From an uncultured Sulfitobacter sp. (GTDB lineage Bacteria; Pseudomonadota; Alphaproteobacteria; Rhodobacterales; Rhodobacteraceae), in contig CALFWM010000043.1 in the NCBI GenBank assembly GCA_937928635.1, forward strand, positions 1 to 64,000: a stretch of DNA of 64,000 bases, read 5' to 3'. The notes below the pieces were generated by a model, which saw only the letters and a program-made list of their open reading frames with translations, did no database searches and was not told where the DNA came from. Made by a program: the position numbers and the translations under genes. This document shows, in pieces, positions 27,191 through 36,793 of the stretch. How positions within the stretch are numbered: the stretch's first letter is position 1; the number at the start of each line of letters is the position of its first letter.

Positions 27191-28333
27191 TCAACGAGCC
27201 GCAAGAAAGGCTTTTAGCCGCACCAGCCCTTCGCGGATGTCCTGCGTGCTGCGTGCATAGGAAAACCGCAACGTGCCGTGCCCCCGGACCGGGTCGAAAT
27301 CAAGCCCCGGTGTCACGGCCACCCCGGCCTGCTCCAGAATTTCTGCCGCAAAGTCCCGGCTGTCGGCGCAAAGGCCCGAGACATCAGCATAGACATAAAA
27401 CGCGCCATCGGGCGGCGCAAATGTTGTGAAACCCGCATCGGCCAGACCGTCCAGCATCAATTGGCGGTTGGCCCGGTAGACATCCATGTTGCCCTGCAAT
27501 TCCGCATCACACTCCATCGCGGCAAGGGCGGCGATCTGGCTGGCGTGGGGCGCGCAGATAAACATGTTTTGCGCGACCCGTTCGACCACGCGCACATGGT
27601 CCTGTGGCACCACCATCCAGCCCACGCGCCAGCCGGTCATGGAGAAATATTTGGAAAACGAGTTAATGACATAACACTCATTGGTGATCTCAAGCGCGGT
27701 GACGGCCTTTTTGTCATATTCGATGCCGTGGTAAATCTCATCAGAGATAAAAGACATATCCTGCGCAGCACAGGCCTCGATCAGGGCAGACATTGCCGGA
27801 TGATCCAGCATCGTGCCCGTGGGATTGGCCGGGGACGCGACCAGCAAACCGGCCAGATCCTGCCCCGCAAAGTCCCCCGGCACGGGTTGATACCGATGGG
27901 CCGCCGCGGTGGGCAGATCAACCGCTTGAAAACCCAAGGCATTGATAATCTGGCGATAACTGGGATAGCCCGGTGCCCCGATCCCAACGCGATCACCGGA
28001 ATCAAACAGTGCTGTAAAGGCCAGGATAAACGCCCCCGACGATCCCGGTGTGATCACCACACGCGCTGGATCAAGGTCAACATTATACCACTCCCCATAC
28101 ATCTGCGCGATGCGCGCGCGCAGGGCTGGCAGACCCAAGGCAACCGTGTACCCCAACGCGCCTTGATCCATGGCATCGCTCAACGCCGCCCGCGCACCTG
28201 CGGGGGCACCGGTGCCGGGCTGGCCCACCTCCATATGGATGATGTCTCGCCCGGCTGCTTCGGCGGTGCTGGCCGCTTGCATAACGTCCATCACAATAAA
28301 GGGATCAACCTTGGATCGGCTTGAAGTACGCAT
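27191..28333 (-). CDS. PLP-dependent class I/II aminotransferase
   Basis: A 380-residue fold-type I aminotransferase. NPTG (SPANPTGTM), DEIYHGIEY and the PLP-binding Lys in SFSKYFSMTGWRVGW are present, with the C-terminal Arg in HGTLRFSYARS for the substrate carboxylate. The sequence is of the aspartate/aromatic aminotransferase-like group; the amino donor cannot be fixed. It is divergent from the DsbA-like gene. Confidence 0.9.
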   Translation of the reverse strand: MRTSSRSKVDPFIVMDVMQAASTAEAAGRDIIHMEVGQPGTGAPAGARAALSDAMDQGALGYTVALGLPALRARIAQMYGEWYNVDLDPARVVITPGSSGAFILAFTALFDSGDRVGIGAPGYPSYRQIINALGFQAVDLPTAAAHRYQPVPGDFAGQDLAGLLVASPANPTGTMLDHPAMSALIEACAAQDMSFISDEIYHGIEYDKKAVTALEITNECYVINSFSKYFSMTGWRVGWMVVPQDHVRVVERVAQNMFICAPHASQIAALAAMECDAELQGNMDVYRANRQLMLDGLADAGFTTFAPPDGAFYVYADVSGLCADSRDFAAEILEQAGVAVTPGLDFDPVRGHGTLRFSYARSTQDIREGLVRLKAFLAAR

Positions 28334-28417
28334 GCTCTTGCTCCTATTGTCGCGATGTGTTTCACCGTGCCAGCACGCGCCGTCAACCCGTCAGCGCATT
28401 CAGAGAGGTCGCAGAAG

Positions 28418-29161
28418 ATGAAATCAACTTGGATCGCTCCGCTGTTGGCAGCTACGCTGGCCCTGCCTGCCGTCGCCCTTGACCTTGACGCCATGACCGC
28501 AGAGGAACGCGCGTTGTTCCGCGATGAGGTGCGTTCATATCTGCTGGATAACCCCGAAATCATCATGCAGGCCGTCGAAGTCTTGCAGGCCCGCGAGGCG
28601 CAGGAGCAAGAGCAGGCTGACCTGACGCTGGTGTCTGACAATGCTGCCGAGATTTTTGATGATGGCTATTCCTGGGTTGGCGGCAATCCGGACGGTGATA
28701 TCGTTCTGGTCGAGTTCCTTGATTACCGCTGTGGCTATTGCAAGCGCGCGCATAATGAGGTGGCCCAGCTGCTGGAAAGTGACGGCAACATCAAGCTGAT
28801 CGTCAAAGAATTTCCTATCCTGGGGGAACAATCCGTGCTGGCCTCCCGCTTTGCCGTGGCCACCAAGCAAATTGCAGGTGCCGAAAGCTATCATGCGATG
28901 CATGAGGCGCTGATGTCCTACAATGGCGATCTGTCCCTGCCCGCCCTGCGCCGTCTGGCCAGCACATTCGGTCTGGACACGGATGCGATTGAGGCGCGGA
29001 TGGATTCAGACAAGGTCACGCAGGAAATTGCGGCCACCCGCGCATTGGCACAGCGCCTTGCGATCTCTGGCACACCAACATTCGTGATGCATGACGAAAT
29101 GCTGCGCGGCTATCTGCCGTTTGATCAGATGCAGGCGCTGGTGGCGGAAAAACGCGGGTAA
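28418..29161 (+). CDS. DsbA-family periplasmic thiol-disulfide oxidoreductase
   Basis: A 247-residue exported protein with a signal peptide (residues 1-20, cleavage after VALA-like motif), a helical N-terminal region with EIIMQAVEVLQAREAQ typical of the ScsC/Com1 subgroup, and a thioredoxin domain with the redox motif CGYC at residues 105-108 and the cis-Pro in SGTPTFV. It probably introduces or isomerises disulfides in exported proteins. ATG 28418 follows AGAGAGG. Confidence 0.88.
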   Translation: MKSTWIAPLLAATLALPAVALDLDAMTAEERALFRDEVRSYLLDNPEIIMQAVEVLQAREAQEQEQADLTLVSDNAAEIFDDGYSWVGGNPDGDIVLVEFLDYRCGYCKRAHNEVAQLLESDGNIKLIVKEFPILGEQSVLASRFAVATKQIAGAESYHAMHEALMSYNGDLSLPALRRLASTFGLDTDAIEARMDSDKVTQEIAATRALAQRLAISGTPTFVMHDEMLRGYLPFDQMQALVAEKRG

Positions 29162-29172
29162 ACTGCCCCGCA

Positions 29173-29712
29173 TCACAGAAACGTTTTGTGGTATTTGACC
29201 AGCCGCTGAAAATGCGCCTCTAGCGAGCGTTTCAGGTGCACCGCGTCTTTGACGTTTAGAATATAGTCCACCAACAGATTGTATTGCTGAATTTGCCGCG
29301 CCAGGCGCTGTGCGGGTTGCAGGCGTTGCAGGCGTTCGTTTTCTTCAATGACTTGAACCACTTGTTTGTCCGGCCAGATCACCGGGTCAACGGGGCCCTG
29401 TTCGATCTTACCATTCATCAACGCCTGCTCCGCGTCATAGCGGGCAAAAACCGCCCCCTCCAGCGGGGCCACCTCGGCAACACTCTGCACAGGCCACCCC
29501 CAGACATAGGCGATTTCCCAAACGTCAACCTGCCGGTTGGCAATGATATCAGAGCGCGCAGAGGTCAGATGGCGGCGCACCCGGCTGCGAATCCCATCCA
29601 CCGATTGGCCCACATAGATCGGCTGACCATCCAGATCGCACAGCGCATAAACCCCGATTTGATCCGTCAGGGTGGCCAGCGCCTCCTTGCGAAACCGCTG
29701 TGGGGTGCTCAT
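29173..29712 (-). CDS. GIY-YIG type II restriction endonuclease, Eco29kI-like
   Basis: A 179-residue nuclease. GVY (residues 20-22) and YVG (33-35) are the two strands naming the GIY-YIG fold, followed by Arg42 in GIRSRVRRHL, a candidate metal-binding Glu85 in APLEGAV and Asn100 in ALMNG. This is the layout of the Eco29kI/Cfr42I group of restriction enzymes. Its start overlaps the methyltransferase stop as ATGA, so the two are coupled, with the protective methyltransferase made first. The target site is not readable from sequence; CCGCGG is known for Eco29kI but should not be assumed here. Confidence 0.8.
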   Translation of the reverse strand: MSTPQRFRKEALATLTDQIGVYALCDLDGQPIYVGQSVDGIRSRVRRHLTSARSDIIANRQVDVWEIAYVWGWPVQSVAEVAPLEGAVFARYDAEQALMNGKIEQGPVDPVIWPDKQVVQVIEENERLQRLQPAQRLARQIQQYNLLVDYILNVKDAVHLKRSLEAHFQRLVKYHKTFL

Positions 29713-30863
29713 GCGACCTGCCGTTTTTGCGCCGCTTTCAGGATGGGTTGAAACAACTGTTCGTCCAGATAGCGCACAATCGGCACGGCAACACCGTCGC
29801 CCGCAACTTGATAGGCCTGATTGTAGCGGTCGGGCATCTGATAGCTTGCATCCAAACCCATCAACAGCGTCACCTCGCGTGAGGACAGCAGCCGCGCGCG
29901 AATGCTGCGCCCTTTGACAAACAGGATCGTCTGGCGCGATGACCCGCCCGCAGGCGTGCGCAGGCATCCTGCCAGCCCGTCAAATCGCACCTCGGCGCGT
30001 TGGCGCACCTGGCCTGCACCATCCGGGCGGCCCCGTTTATACAACATGCCAATCTGCGTCACGCCACTGACACGGGCTGCCTTGATCCGGTCCGCACTTG
30101 GCTTGGTCATCATCCCCAAGAGCGATTTGATCTGGGGCTGCGTGAGCCATCCGGTGTCCGGGTCAGGGTCAACAATCTGCGCCAGTTCCAGCCCGCGCGG
30201 CGGTGCCACACCATGGTGCCACCAGACCCAATGATCTGCGATGTCGCGGGCCAATCCCTGTACAAATCTCTGAATTTTGCGCGTGTGATACGGGCCAGCC
30301 GGGCCATGACCGCGCAGGCCAGACACATCCACACCCTTGCGCACACCAACCACAAACAGACGCGGGCGGCTTTGCGGCAGGAAATCGGCGGCATCAATCT
30401 CCAACGCACCCACGTTGTAACCCAGCCCGGCCAATGTGTGCAGCACGGCTGTAAAATCGGCACCGTTGTTGCGGGTCAGCAGTCCAACCACATTTTCAAA
30501 GGCGATGATCCGGGGCGCGATGCCCTCTGCCACCGCCGCGCGAATCAGGCGCACCCATTCGCTAAACACCCCACTGCGCGCACCATTCAACCCGCGCCCC
30601 TGCCCGGCCAGCGAAAAATCCTGGCACGGGCTGGAGGCCCAATACATGTCAATCTGCTGGCGCAACGGGTCCAGCGACAGCTGCGCAATGTCCCCCTCCA
30701 CCAGCCACGCGCGGGACCAATTGGCCCCGTAAACCGCGCATTTCATCGGGTCGATATCATTGGCAAAGGCACAGTCCCACACCCCGCGCAGGCCGGCATG
30801 AACCATGCCGCCGCCACAGAAAAACTCTGCGTATTTAGGGTTTGAACGGGTCTGAGATACCAT
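29709..30863 (-). CDS. DNA (cytosine-5) methyltransferase of the R-M pair
   Basis: A 384-residue enzyme. Motif I is AEFFCGGGMVHAGL, motif IV SSPCQDFS with catalytic Cys80, motif VI ENV (Glu123), motif VIII QSRPRLFVVG and motif X VAGDGVAVPIVRYL. The variable target-recognition region lies between VIII and IX (about 190-290). It protects host DNA from the adjoining GIY-YIG nuclease. ATG 30863 was chosen over an upstream TTG at 30884. An imperfect inverted repeat GAGATA/TATCTC (30854-30872) covers the start codon and could serve autoregulation. No separate controller gene was seen. Confidence 0.9.
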   Translation of the reverse strand: MVSQTRSNPKYAEFFCGGGMVHAGLRGVWDCAFANDIDPMKCAVYGANWSRAWLVEGDIAQLSLDPLRQQIDMYWASSPCQDFSLAGQGRGLNGARSGVFSEWVRLIRAAVAEGIAPRIIAFENVVGLLTRNNGADFTAVLHTLAGLGYNVGALEIDAADFLPQSRPRLFVVGVRKGVDVSGLRGHGPAGPYHTRKIQRFVQGLARDIADHWVWWHHGVAPPRGLELAQIVDPDPDTGWLTQPQIKSLLGMMTKPSADRIKAARVSGVTQIGMLYKRGRPDGAGQVRQRAEVRFDGLAGCLRTPAGGSSRQTILFVKGRSIRARLLSSREVTLLMGLDASYQMPDRYNQAYQVAGDGVAVPIVRYLDEQLFQPILKAAQKRQVA

Positions 30864-30916
30864 ATCTATCTCTAGTATCCACAAGGATTGATGTCGATAT
30901 CAATCTGAAATCAGCC

Positions 30917-32044
30917 TTACTCGGCCGCCTCCTGCGCGGCTGCGGCCTCTAGTTCTGCCGCTTTCTTTTCGACCTGTTCCACGATGTGATCCACCATGGT
31001 TGCATTGTCCTGTTTGTGGCTTTGTTTGCCCGCAAGGTAAACCATGCCGTTGCCCGCGCCCCCCCCGGTAAAGCCAACGTCGGTCATCAGCGCCTCACCG
31101 GGGCCGTTCACCACACATCCGATGATGCTGAGAGACATGGGCGTTTTGATATGCTCCAGCCGCTGCTCCAGCGTTTCAACGGTTTTGATCACGTCAAAGC
31201 CTTGCCGCGCACAGGAGGGGCAGGAAATGATGTTCACACCGCGATGGCGCAGGCCGAGGGATTTGAGGATTTCATAGCCAACTTTGACCTCCTCAACAGG
31301 GTCCGCAGACAGCGACACGCGGATCGTATCGCCAATCCCCATCCAAAGCAGATTGCCCAGCCCAATGGCCGATTTAATGGTGCCGCTGACCAGCCCACCG
31401 GCCTCGGTGATGCCAAGATGGATCGGGGCATCTGTGGTGTCGGCCAATTGCTGATAGGCTGCGGCGGCCATAAAGACGTCAGAGGCTTTGCAGCTGATTT
31501 TAAATTCGTGAAAGTCGTTGTCTTGCAGGATCTTAATGTGATCAAGGCCGCTTTCGACCATCGCATCGGGGCATGGTTCGCCGTATTTTTCCAACAGGTG
31601 TTTCTCAAGCGAGCCTGCATTCACGCCAATGCGGATCGAGCAATTATGATCGCGCGCGGCCTTGATCACTTCCTTGACCCGCTTTTCATCCCCGATGTTG
31701 CCGGGGTTAATGCGCAGGCAGGCCGCACCGGCTTCTGCCGCCTCAATCCCGCGTTTGTAATGAAAATGGATGTCGGCCACGATCGGCACGGAGACCTCTG
31801 GCACAATCTGTTTCAGCGCGTTGGAGGATGCCTTATCCGGGACCGAAATACGCACGATATCCGCACCCGCCTCTGCGGCGGCATTGACCTGCGCGATGGT
31901 GCCTGCCACATCCGTGGTCAGGGTGTTGGTCATGGTCTGCACGGTGATCGGTGCGTCGCCCCCCACGGGCACATTGCCCACCATAATCTGGCGTGAGGTG
32001 CGCCGATAGATATTGCGCCAGGGACGGATGTGATTGAGCGACAT
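30917..32044 (-). CDS. ispG: (E)-4-hydroxy-3-methylbut-2-enyl-diphosphate synthase
   Basis: A 375-residue enzyme of the MEP isoprenoid pathway. It has a TIM-barrel N-terminal part ([20 protein letters not shown]) and a [4Fe-4S] domain with Cys ligands in [11 protein letters not shown] and [10 protein letters not shown]. Length matches the short (non-plant) form. It shares the strand with the RodZ-like gene upstream; the restriction-modification pair lies directly downstream. Confidence 0.95.
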   Translation of the reverse strand: MSLNHIRPWRNIYRRTSRQIMVGNVPVGGDAPITVQTMTNTLTTDVAGTIAQVNAAAEAGADIVRISVPDKASSNALKQIVPEVSVPIVADIHFHYKRGIEAAEAGAACLRINPGNIGDEKRVKEVIKAARDHNCSIRIGVNAGSLEKHLLEKYGEPCPDAMVESGLDHIKILQDNDFHEFKISCKASDVFMAAAAYQQLADTTDAPIHLGITEAGGLVSGTIKSAIGLGNLLWMGIGDTIRVSLSADPVEEVKVGYEILKSLGLRHRGVNIISCPSCARQGFDVIKTVETLEQRLEHIKTPMSLSIIGCVVNGPGEALMTDVGFTGGGAGNGMVYLAGKQSHKQDNATMVDHIVEQVEKKAAELEAAAAQEAAE

Positions 32045-32135
32045 GGGGCACCTCTGGGCTCTGCACTGTTGTGTCAGAACCTATCGCGCCCAAGCGCTTG
32101 GCGCAATGCGACTTCGTGTAGCGCAGGTGCTGGGT

Positions 32136-33407
32136 TTAGCGGGTCTGACAGGGGATAGAGGCCAGAATGGCCGGGTCGATATCACTCTGTCTGAGATCCG
32201 CAAACATGCGGTTCAACGAGGTATCCACGTTGAAATCAACCGGCTCATAAAGTTCGGCCAGGGCCTGTCCGTGTAGCGGCAGATTGTCGGTGATCGTGCC
32301 CGCAGCACCCACCGGCCCCACACATTCATCCGCCATCGCAAAATAGAGCGCGCCGGATTCGCCGGTGCGCAGGGTTGGTGGCTCTTCGGTGGCGGGGACT
32401 TCCCACACATCACCGGCACCCATTTCACCCTCAAAAATCACGGTCCCATCCGCGGAACGGACCCGCACCCAAGATGGATAAGCGGCAACCATGCGCACCA
32501 CACCTGGGGCAAGTTCAACCACCTGCGGCACGTCGGTGGTGCCAATCGCCTCGGCAATGGCGGTGTCGATGCCAGCGATCTGACCATCAGAACTTAGCGG
32601 CTGGTCCAACCCGGGGGCCGCAAAGTTGCCCACCGTGCCGGGATCAATGGCGGCAATTGGGGCGTCACGCGGCGTCAGCACAGGCACATCAAGCGCCTGT
32701 GGGCGATAAAGCCGGTCAAGCGCATCCGCGCGCGGGGCGTCGATCACGCGCGGCGCGGCACTGTCGCTGCTGGCCTGTGGGGCAGCGCCAAGGGCGGCAC
32801 CATCCAACGGATCAAGGTCAGACAGAACAACAGGTGTCTGATCTACTGGGGCAACCTGCACGCGCTGCACTTCTTTCAGCACGCTCCACCCGCCAAAACC
32901 AATCGCGCCGATCAGTCCCAATAGCACCAGAAAGGAGCCAACGGCGCTGGGTTCAATCCGGCTGAGCAGACTGTCACCGACAGGCGTGAACGGGGTGTTG
33001 GGCCGTGCAAAGGGGTCGCGGTCTTGCGCGCGTTTTGGGCTGCGTTCCTCAAAGCTGGGTTTCTTGACCACAGAGGCCTGCGCGGACATGCCATGGGCAA
33101 CCTGAAACCCGGATTCATCGCAAAAGATCGCAAAGGCCTTGTCAGGGTCCATGTTCAGATAGCGCGCATAAGAGCGCACGTAGCCTGCAATAAAGCCGGG
33201 CGTATCAAATGCATCGGGATCAGCATTTTCGATGGCGGCGATATAGGCGGCTTTGATGCGCAACTCACGCTGCACGTCCAGCAAGGATTTGCCAAGCGTC
33301 GCGCGTTCCCCCCGCATGATATCCCCAAGCCGCAGTTCAAAGGCGTCAAACCCTTTGGGTTCTTCAACCTCAACCTCGACCTGCCTAGAGGACCAACGCC
33401 CAATCAT
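32136..33407 (-). CDS. RodZ-like helix-turn-helix membrane protein
   Basis: A 423-residue protein. Residues about 20-110 form a cytoplasmic helix-turn-helix domain (LGKSLLDVQRELRIKAAYIA then a GFIAGYVRSYARYL block), one transmembrane helix lies near residue 170 (SFLVLLGLIGAIGFGGWSVL), and the periplasmic part ends in a DUF4115 domain (SWVRVRSADGTVIFEGEM). This is the RodZ architecture, which links MreB to the cell-wall machinery. ATG 33407 is preceded by GGGG; an in-frame upstream start at 33440 is less likely. Genes next to ispG are often of this type in proteobacteria. Confidence 0.85.
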   Translation of the reverse strand: MIGRWSSRQVEVEVEEPKGFDAFELRLGDIMRGERATLGKSLLDVQRELRIKAAYIAAIENADPDAFDTPGFIAGYVRSYARYLNMDPDKAFAIFCDESGFQVAHGMSAQASVVKKPSFEERSPKRAQDRDPFARPNTPFTPVGDSLLSRIEPSAVGSFLVLLGLIGAIGFGGWSVLKEVQRVQVAPVDQTPVVLSDLDPLDGAALGAAPQASSDSAAPRVIDAPRADALDRLYRPQALDVPVLTPRDAPIAAIDPGTVGNFAAPGLDQPLSSDGQIAGIDTAIAEAIGTTDVPQVVELAPGVVRMVAAYPSWVRVRSADGTVIFEGEMGAGDVWEVPATEEPPTLRTGESGALYFAMADECVGPVGAAGTITDNLPLHGQALAELYEPVDFNVDTSLNRMFADLRQSDIDPAILASIPCQTR

Positions 33408-33531
33408 AACAACGCCCCGTCGTGTACCAGCCTGCAGCATTCACCCCGTAATCGCGCAGAACGATTCGGGATTTTAACCTTTGTTTAGGCAACGCTAGCA
33501 TAAGGCAACTCGAATTACGAGAACCCGCCTG

Positions 33532-34755
33532 TTACCCGGCTGCTTCGGCACGATTCAGCGCACAGTGGGACCAAAGCCCATCCATGGCGTGGACCAGGGC
33601 GTCCATCTCTTTGGGTCCATGGACCGGAGACGGGGTAAAGCGCAGACGTTCCGTGCCGCGCGGAACGGTCGGAAAGTTAATCGGTTGCGCGTAGATGCCA
33701 TGCTCTTGCAACAGCATGTCAGACAGCACTTTGGTGTGCACAGGATCACCTACCATGATCGGAACGATATGACTGCCGTGGTCGATGATCGGCAGGCCCA
33801 GCCCCTTGAGCCGCAGCTTGAGCGCTTTGGCCTGTTGCTGGTGCTGTTCGCGCAGTTCCGGTGCGCGTTTGAGATAGGCAACAGAGGCTGCCGCACCCGC
33901 CGCCACTGCGGGCGGCAAGGAGGTGGTAAAGATAAAGCCCGGCGCATAAGAACGGATCGCATCACACATCTTTGCACTGGCCGCGATATAGCCGCCCATC
34001 ACACCATAGGCCTTGGCCAAGGTGCCATTGATAATGTCGAGACGGTGCATCAGGCGGTCGCGTTCTGCCACCCCTGCCCCGCGTGCGCCATACATGCCAA
34101 CGGCGTGCACTTCGTCGATGTAGGTCAATGCGCCAAATTCGTCAGCCAGATCGCAGATCGCCTCAATCGGGCCAAAATCGCCGTCCATGGAGTAGATCGA
34201 TTCAAATGCGATGACCTTGGGGGCGTCACTGTCGTCCGCTTCCAGCAATTCGCGCAGGTGGTCCAGATCATTGTGGCGGAAAATGCGTTTGGCGCCCCCA
34301 TTGCGGCGCACCCCCTCAATCATCGACGCGTGGTTCAGCGCATCGGAATAGATGATCAGCCCGGGAAACAGCTTTGGCAGCGTTGACAGCGTGGCGTCAT
34401 TGGCGATGTAGGCGGACGTAAACAGCAGGGCGGCTTCTTTGCCGTGCAGATCAGACAATTCGGCCTCAAGCCGTTTGTGATAGACGGTTGTGCCGGAGAT
34501 ATTACGTGTCCCGCCGGACCCCGCACCGGTGGCTTCAATCGCCTCGTGCATGGCGTTGATCACAACGGGATGCTGGCCCATGCCAAGGTAGTCGTTGCCA
34601 CACCAGACGGTGATGTCTTTCTGGGTGCCATCCGGCTGGGACCAGACCGCATGGGGAAACTGACCATTCTGGCGTTCAATGTCGATGAACGTACGGTAAC
34701 GCCCCTCATCGTGGAGCCGTTCAAGTGCCGCATCCAACCCAGCAGAATAGTCCAT
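33532..34755 (-). CDS. hemA: 5-Aminolevulinate synthase
   Basis: A 407-residue PLP enzyme that condenses glycine and succinyl-CoA, the alphaproteobacterial (Shemin) route to heme. The N-terminal [29 protein letters not shown] and the PLP Lys in [18 protein letters not shown] are typical of ALAS. Its presence supports the alphaproteobacterial assignment. GGAGAC precedes the ATG. Long inverted arms in the promoter region (34800-34878) may regulate it. Confidence 0.96.
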   Translation of the reverse strand: MDYSAGLDAALERLHDEGRYRTFIDIERQNGQFPHAVWSQPDGTQKDITVWCGNDYLGMGQHPVVINAMHEAIEATGAGSGGTRNISGTTVYHKRLEAELSDLHGKEAALLFTSAYIANDATLSTLPKLFPGLIIYSDALNHASMIEGVRRNGGAKRIFRHNDLDHLRELLEADDSDAPKVIAFESIYSMDGDFGPIEAICDLADEFGALTYIDEVHAVGMYGARGAGVAERDRLMHRLDIINGTLAKAYGVMGGYIAASAKMCDAIRSYAPGFIFTTSLPPAVAAGAAASVAYLKRAPELREQHQQQAKALKLRLKGLGLPIIDHGSHIVPIMVGDPVHTKVLSDMLLQEHGIYAQPINFPTVPRGTERLRFTPSPVHGPKEMDALVHAMDGLWSHCALNRAEAAG

Positions 34756-34799
34756 CGCGCGTCTCCGTCTTCGGCAGGCCCAGCCATGGCACCCCTTGT

Positions 34800-34878
34800 G
34801 CGCAGTCTGGTTGGTCTTTGAGTTCCCTATAAGAAGCGCGGCGGCGCATCAATAACTTATCCGGGGGTCAGACTGCGC
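34800..34878. promoter_or_regulatory. Inverted repeat flanking the probable hemA promoter
   Basis: GCGCAGTCTG (34800-34809) and its exact complement CAGACTGCGC (34869-34878) enclose 59 bp. On the minus strand that interval has TTGATG (34852-34847) and TATAGG (34831-34826) with a 15-bp spacer, a possible promoter. The arms could be two operator half-sites or chance. Confidence 0.4.
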
Positions 34879-34942
34879 GCATTGTCGCAACATCAATCCG
34901 GGTCGCCAAACTCTGCGCAGGCCCGGTTGTCGGGGGCCTGTG

Positions 34943-34976
34943 CAAAACAAGGGGTGCTGATACCCGCACCCCTTGT
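34943..34976 (-). terminator. Rho-independent terminator of the P460 gene
   Basis: On the minus strand ACAAGGGGTGC pairs with GCACCCCTTGT (34976-34966 with 34957-34947) around an 8-base loop and is followed by TTTTGC. Confidence 0.8.
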
Positions 34977-34988
34977 CATAGGACTTGA

Positions 34989-35582
34989 TCAGTTTGATTC
35001 GAAACGCACATCAGGGTCTGGATAGCCAAGCGAGTCCTGATCTTCAAAGGCGGCGTGACAATCGTGACAGAAGCTCTGCTTGATTTTCATCGGCTTGCCG
35101 CTGGGCTGCAATGCGGCGTAAACCCAGTTGTCAAATTCATCCGCTTCACCGGCGGCGACCTTTGTCATGATAAAGAACGGGCCCTTGCGCGGCGTGCCTT
35201 TTTTCTTGTGCAGGGAAAAACTCTCTTTCGCCAGCACGGAGCCAACGGGCATGGAGAAACCACCGTCTTCGTTGTACTTCAGATATTGCTCTGCGGCGAT
35301 GTCGTTGGCAAAGGTCAGCAAGAAACGGTTGGAGTGTGCACCGGGGGCCGCAGCACCGGTCGCTGTGACAGCCCAGCTGCGATAGGCGGCGGCAACTTCG
35401 TCACCCTTGGAGGCATAGCCCTCGGCCAGCTCATCCTTGAGGCAGCCGTACAGGCGGTCGATGTCTGCCTGTTCAAAATCATCTGCCTTTTTGTCAAAGG
35501 TGCATTCCGCAGCCACAGCGGGGCTGAAGGCACCCAGGAACGCAACTGTGGCACCAGCGGCTACTTTGTGTGCGAATTTCAT
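34989..35582 (-). CDS. Cytochrome P460-family c-type heme protein
   Basis: A 197-residue exported protein with a signal peptide (FSPAVAAE cleavage region) and a single CHDCH heme-binding motif near residue 170 in KIKQSFCHDCHAAFEDQD. The body matches the cytochrome P460 fold (RFLLTFANDIAAEQYLKY, KKGTPRKGPFFIMTKV with a candidate cross-linking Lys). Known members oxidise hydroxylamine or bind NO; the activity here is not proven. It lies downstream of no obvious nitrogen-metabolism genes and has its own terminator. Confidence 0.8.
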   Translation of the reverse strand: MKFAHKVAAGATVAFLGAFSPAVAAECTFDKKADDFEQADIDRLYGCLKDELAEGYASKGDEVAAAYRSWAVTATGAAAPGAHSNRFLLTFANDIAAEQYLKYNEDGGFSMPVGSVLAKESFSLHKKKGTPRKGPFFIMTKVAAGEADEFDNWVYAALQPSGKPMKIKQSFCHDCHAAFEDQDSLGYPDPDVRFESN

Positions 35583-35803
35583 ATCGTGTCGTCTCCCTAT
35601 TAAGGTCTTGATCGTGCGGCAGGGTGTCGCACGGGCTGACCCTGCTTAACAGTTTCTGCGCAGATGCCTAATCTCGGGTGATCACAAGATTGCGAGCGCG
35701 CTGAAACTGCGCAATGATCACCATTTTCCAAAGGGTCAGACAGGACCTTTCGCCCGAAAGCGGAAAAGGCTAACTTGACGGCGTAACGAGGTATTCTGCT
35801 GCG

Positions 35804-36655
35804 ATGTCTGTAACTGTAATTATTCCGGCGCATGATGAAGGCCCATTGATCAAGGTGTGTCTGGCCGCGCTGATTGAGGGCACCGACAGGGCCACCGCCC
35901 GCAACATCAAAATCATCGTGCTGGCAAACGCCTGCAGCGACAACACCGCCAGCCAAGCCAGAACCATGCGCGCGCCAGCAAAGGCTGCGGGCATCCTGTT
36001 GGAGGTGATCGAAACGCCCATACCAGGCAAGGCCCAGGCGCTGAATTTGGCGGATCAATCCTGTGACGAAGGCGTGCGGGTTTATCTGGATGCTGACGTC
36101 ATTTGCGCAAGCGGCATGCTCAGCGCGATTGTCGCCGCACTGGATACGCCACACCCCCGGTTTGCCAGCGGCCAGATCGAACCAGTCAGCGACGGGGGCT
36201 TTTTTTCGCGCAGTTACGGATTTGTGTGGAACCGGTTGCCATTTGTAAAAAGCGGGGTCTGTGGTTGTGGGCTATATGCCGTGAATGCAGCCGGCAGGCG
36301 GCGCTGGAAAGCCTTTCCTTTGATCCACTCAGATGACCGTTTTGCCCGGCTGAATTTCTCGCCTGCGGAACGGATCAAGGTCGATATTGATTACCGCTGG
36401 CCCCTGCCAAAAAACCTGCGCGAACTGATTACGGTGCGCTCACGCTGGTGTCGTGGCAATTCAGAAGTTGAGCGTGAATTTCGCCATCTGCTAGAAAATG
36501 ATCAGACCAGAAAACCACGCCCCCTTTGGGTGATGCGCCTTGGTCTGCAACATCCCGTCAAGTGCTCCGTGTTCCTGTTTGTCTATCTTGCGGCGATGGC
36601 CCGCGCAGTGTTCCACAATGACAGCAGGGTCGCATCGTGGGAACGCAGCAGATAA
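35804..36655 (+). CDS. Family 2 glycosyltransferase
   Basis: A 283-residue protein with a GT-A fold: VIIPAHDEGPLIKVCLAAL at the N-terminus, the metal-binding YLDADVICA, SDDRFARL and RSRWCRGNSEVE, which corresponds to the catalytic/acceptor QxxRW-like motif. A hydrophobic segment near the C-terminus (CSVFLFVYLAAMARAVF) suggests membrane attachment. It has no sugar-synthesis neighbours, so the product is unknown. Confidence 0.85.
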   Translation: MSVTVIIPAHDEGPLIKVCLAALIEGTDRATARNIKIIVLANACSDNTASQARTMRAPAKAAGILLEVIETPIPGKAQALNLADQSCDEGVRVYLDADVICASGMLSAIVAALDTPHPRFASGQIEPVSDGGFFSRSYGFVWNRLPFVKSGVCGCGLYAVNAAGRRRWKAFPLIHSDDRFARLNFSPAERIKVDIDYRWPLPKNLRELITVRSRWCRGNSEVEREFRHLLENDQTRKPRPLWVMRLGLQHPVKCSVFLFVYLAAMARAVFHNDSRVASWERSR

Positions 36656-36793
36656 GTCGCGCCCCCGCACTCCAGCGCGCGGGCAAACCCGGAATGCAAA
36701 AACGCCCGCCAGCGGATTGCCCTTTTTGTGAAGTTGGGCGCAATATATGTGTATCGGGCACCTGCCCGCCCACTTCAACCCGAAAGAACCTGC

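Noticed and set aside
29713..29967. Extended N-terminus of the GIY-YIG nuclease
   Set aside because: It lies entirely inside the methyltransferase gene. The ATGA overlap at 29709-29712 gives a normal start and a complete domain.
29173..30863. A wider defence island around the R-M pair
   Set aside because: Both flanks are housekeeping genes (dsbA-like, aminotransferase, ispG, rodZ-like); no other defence gene was seen.
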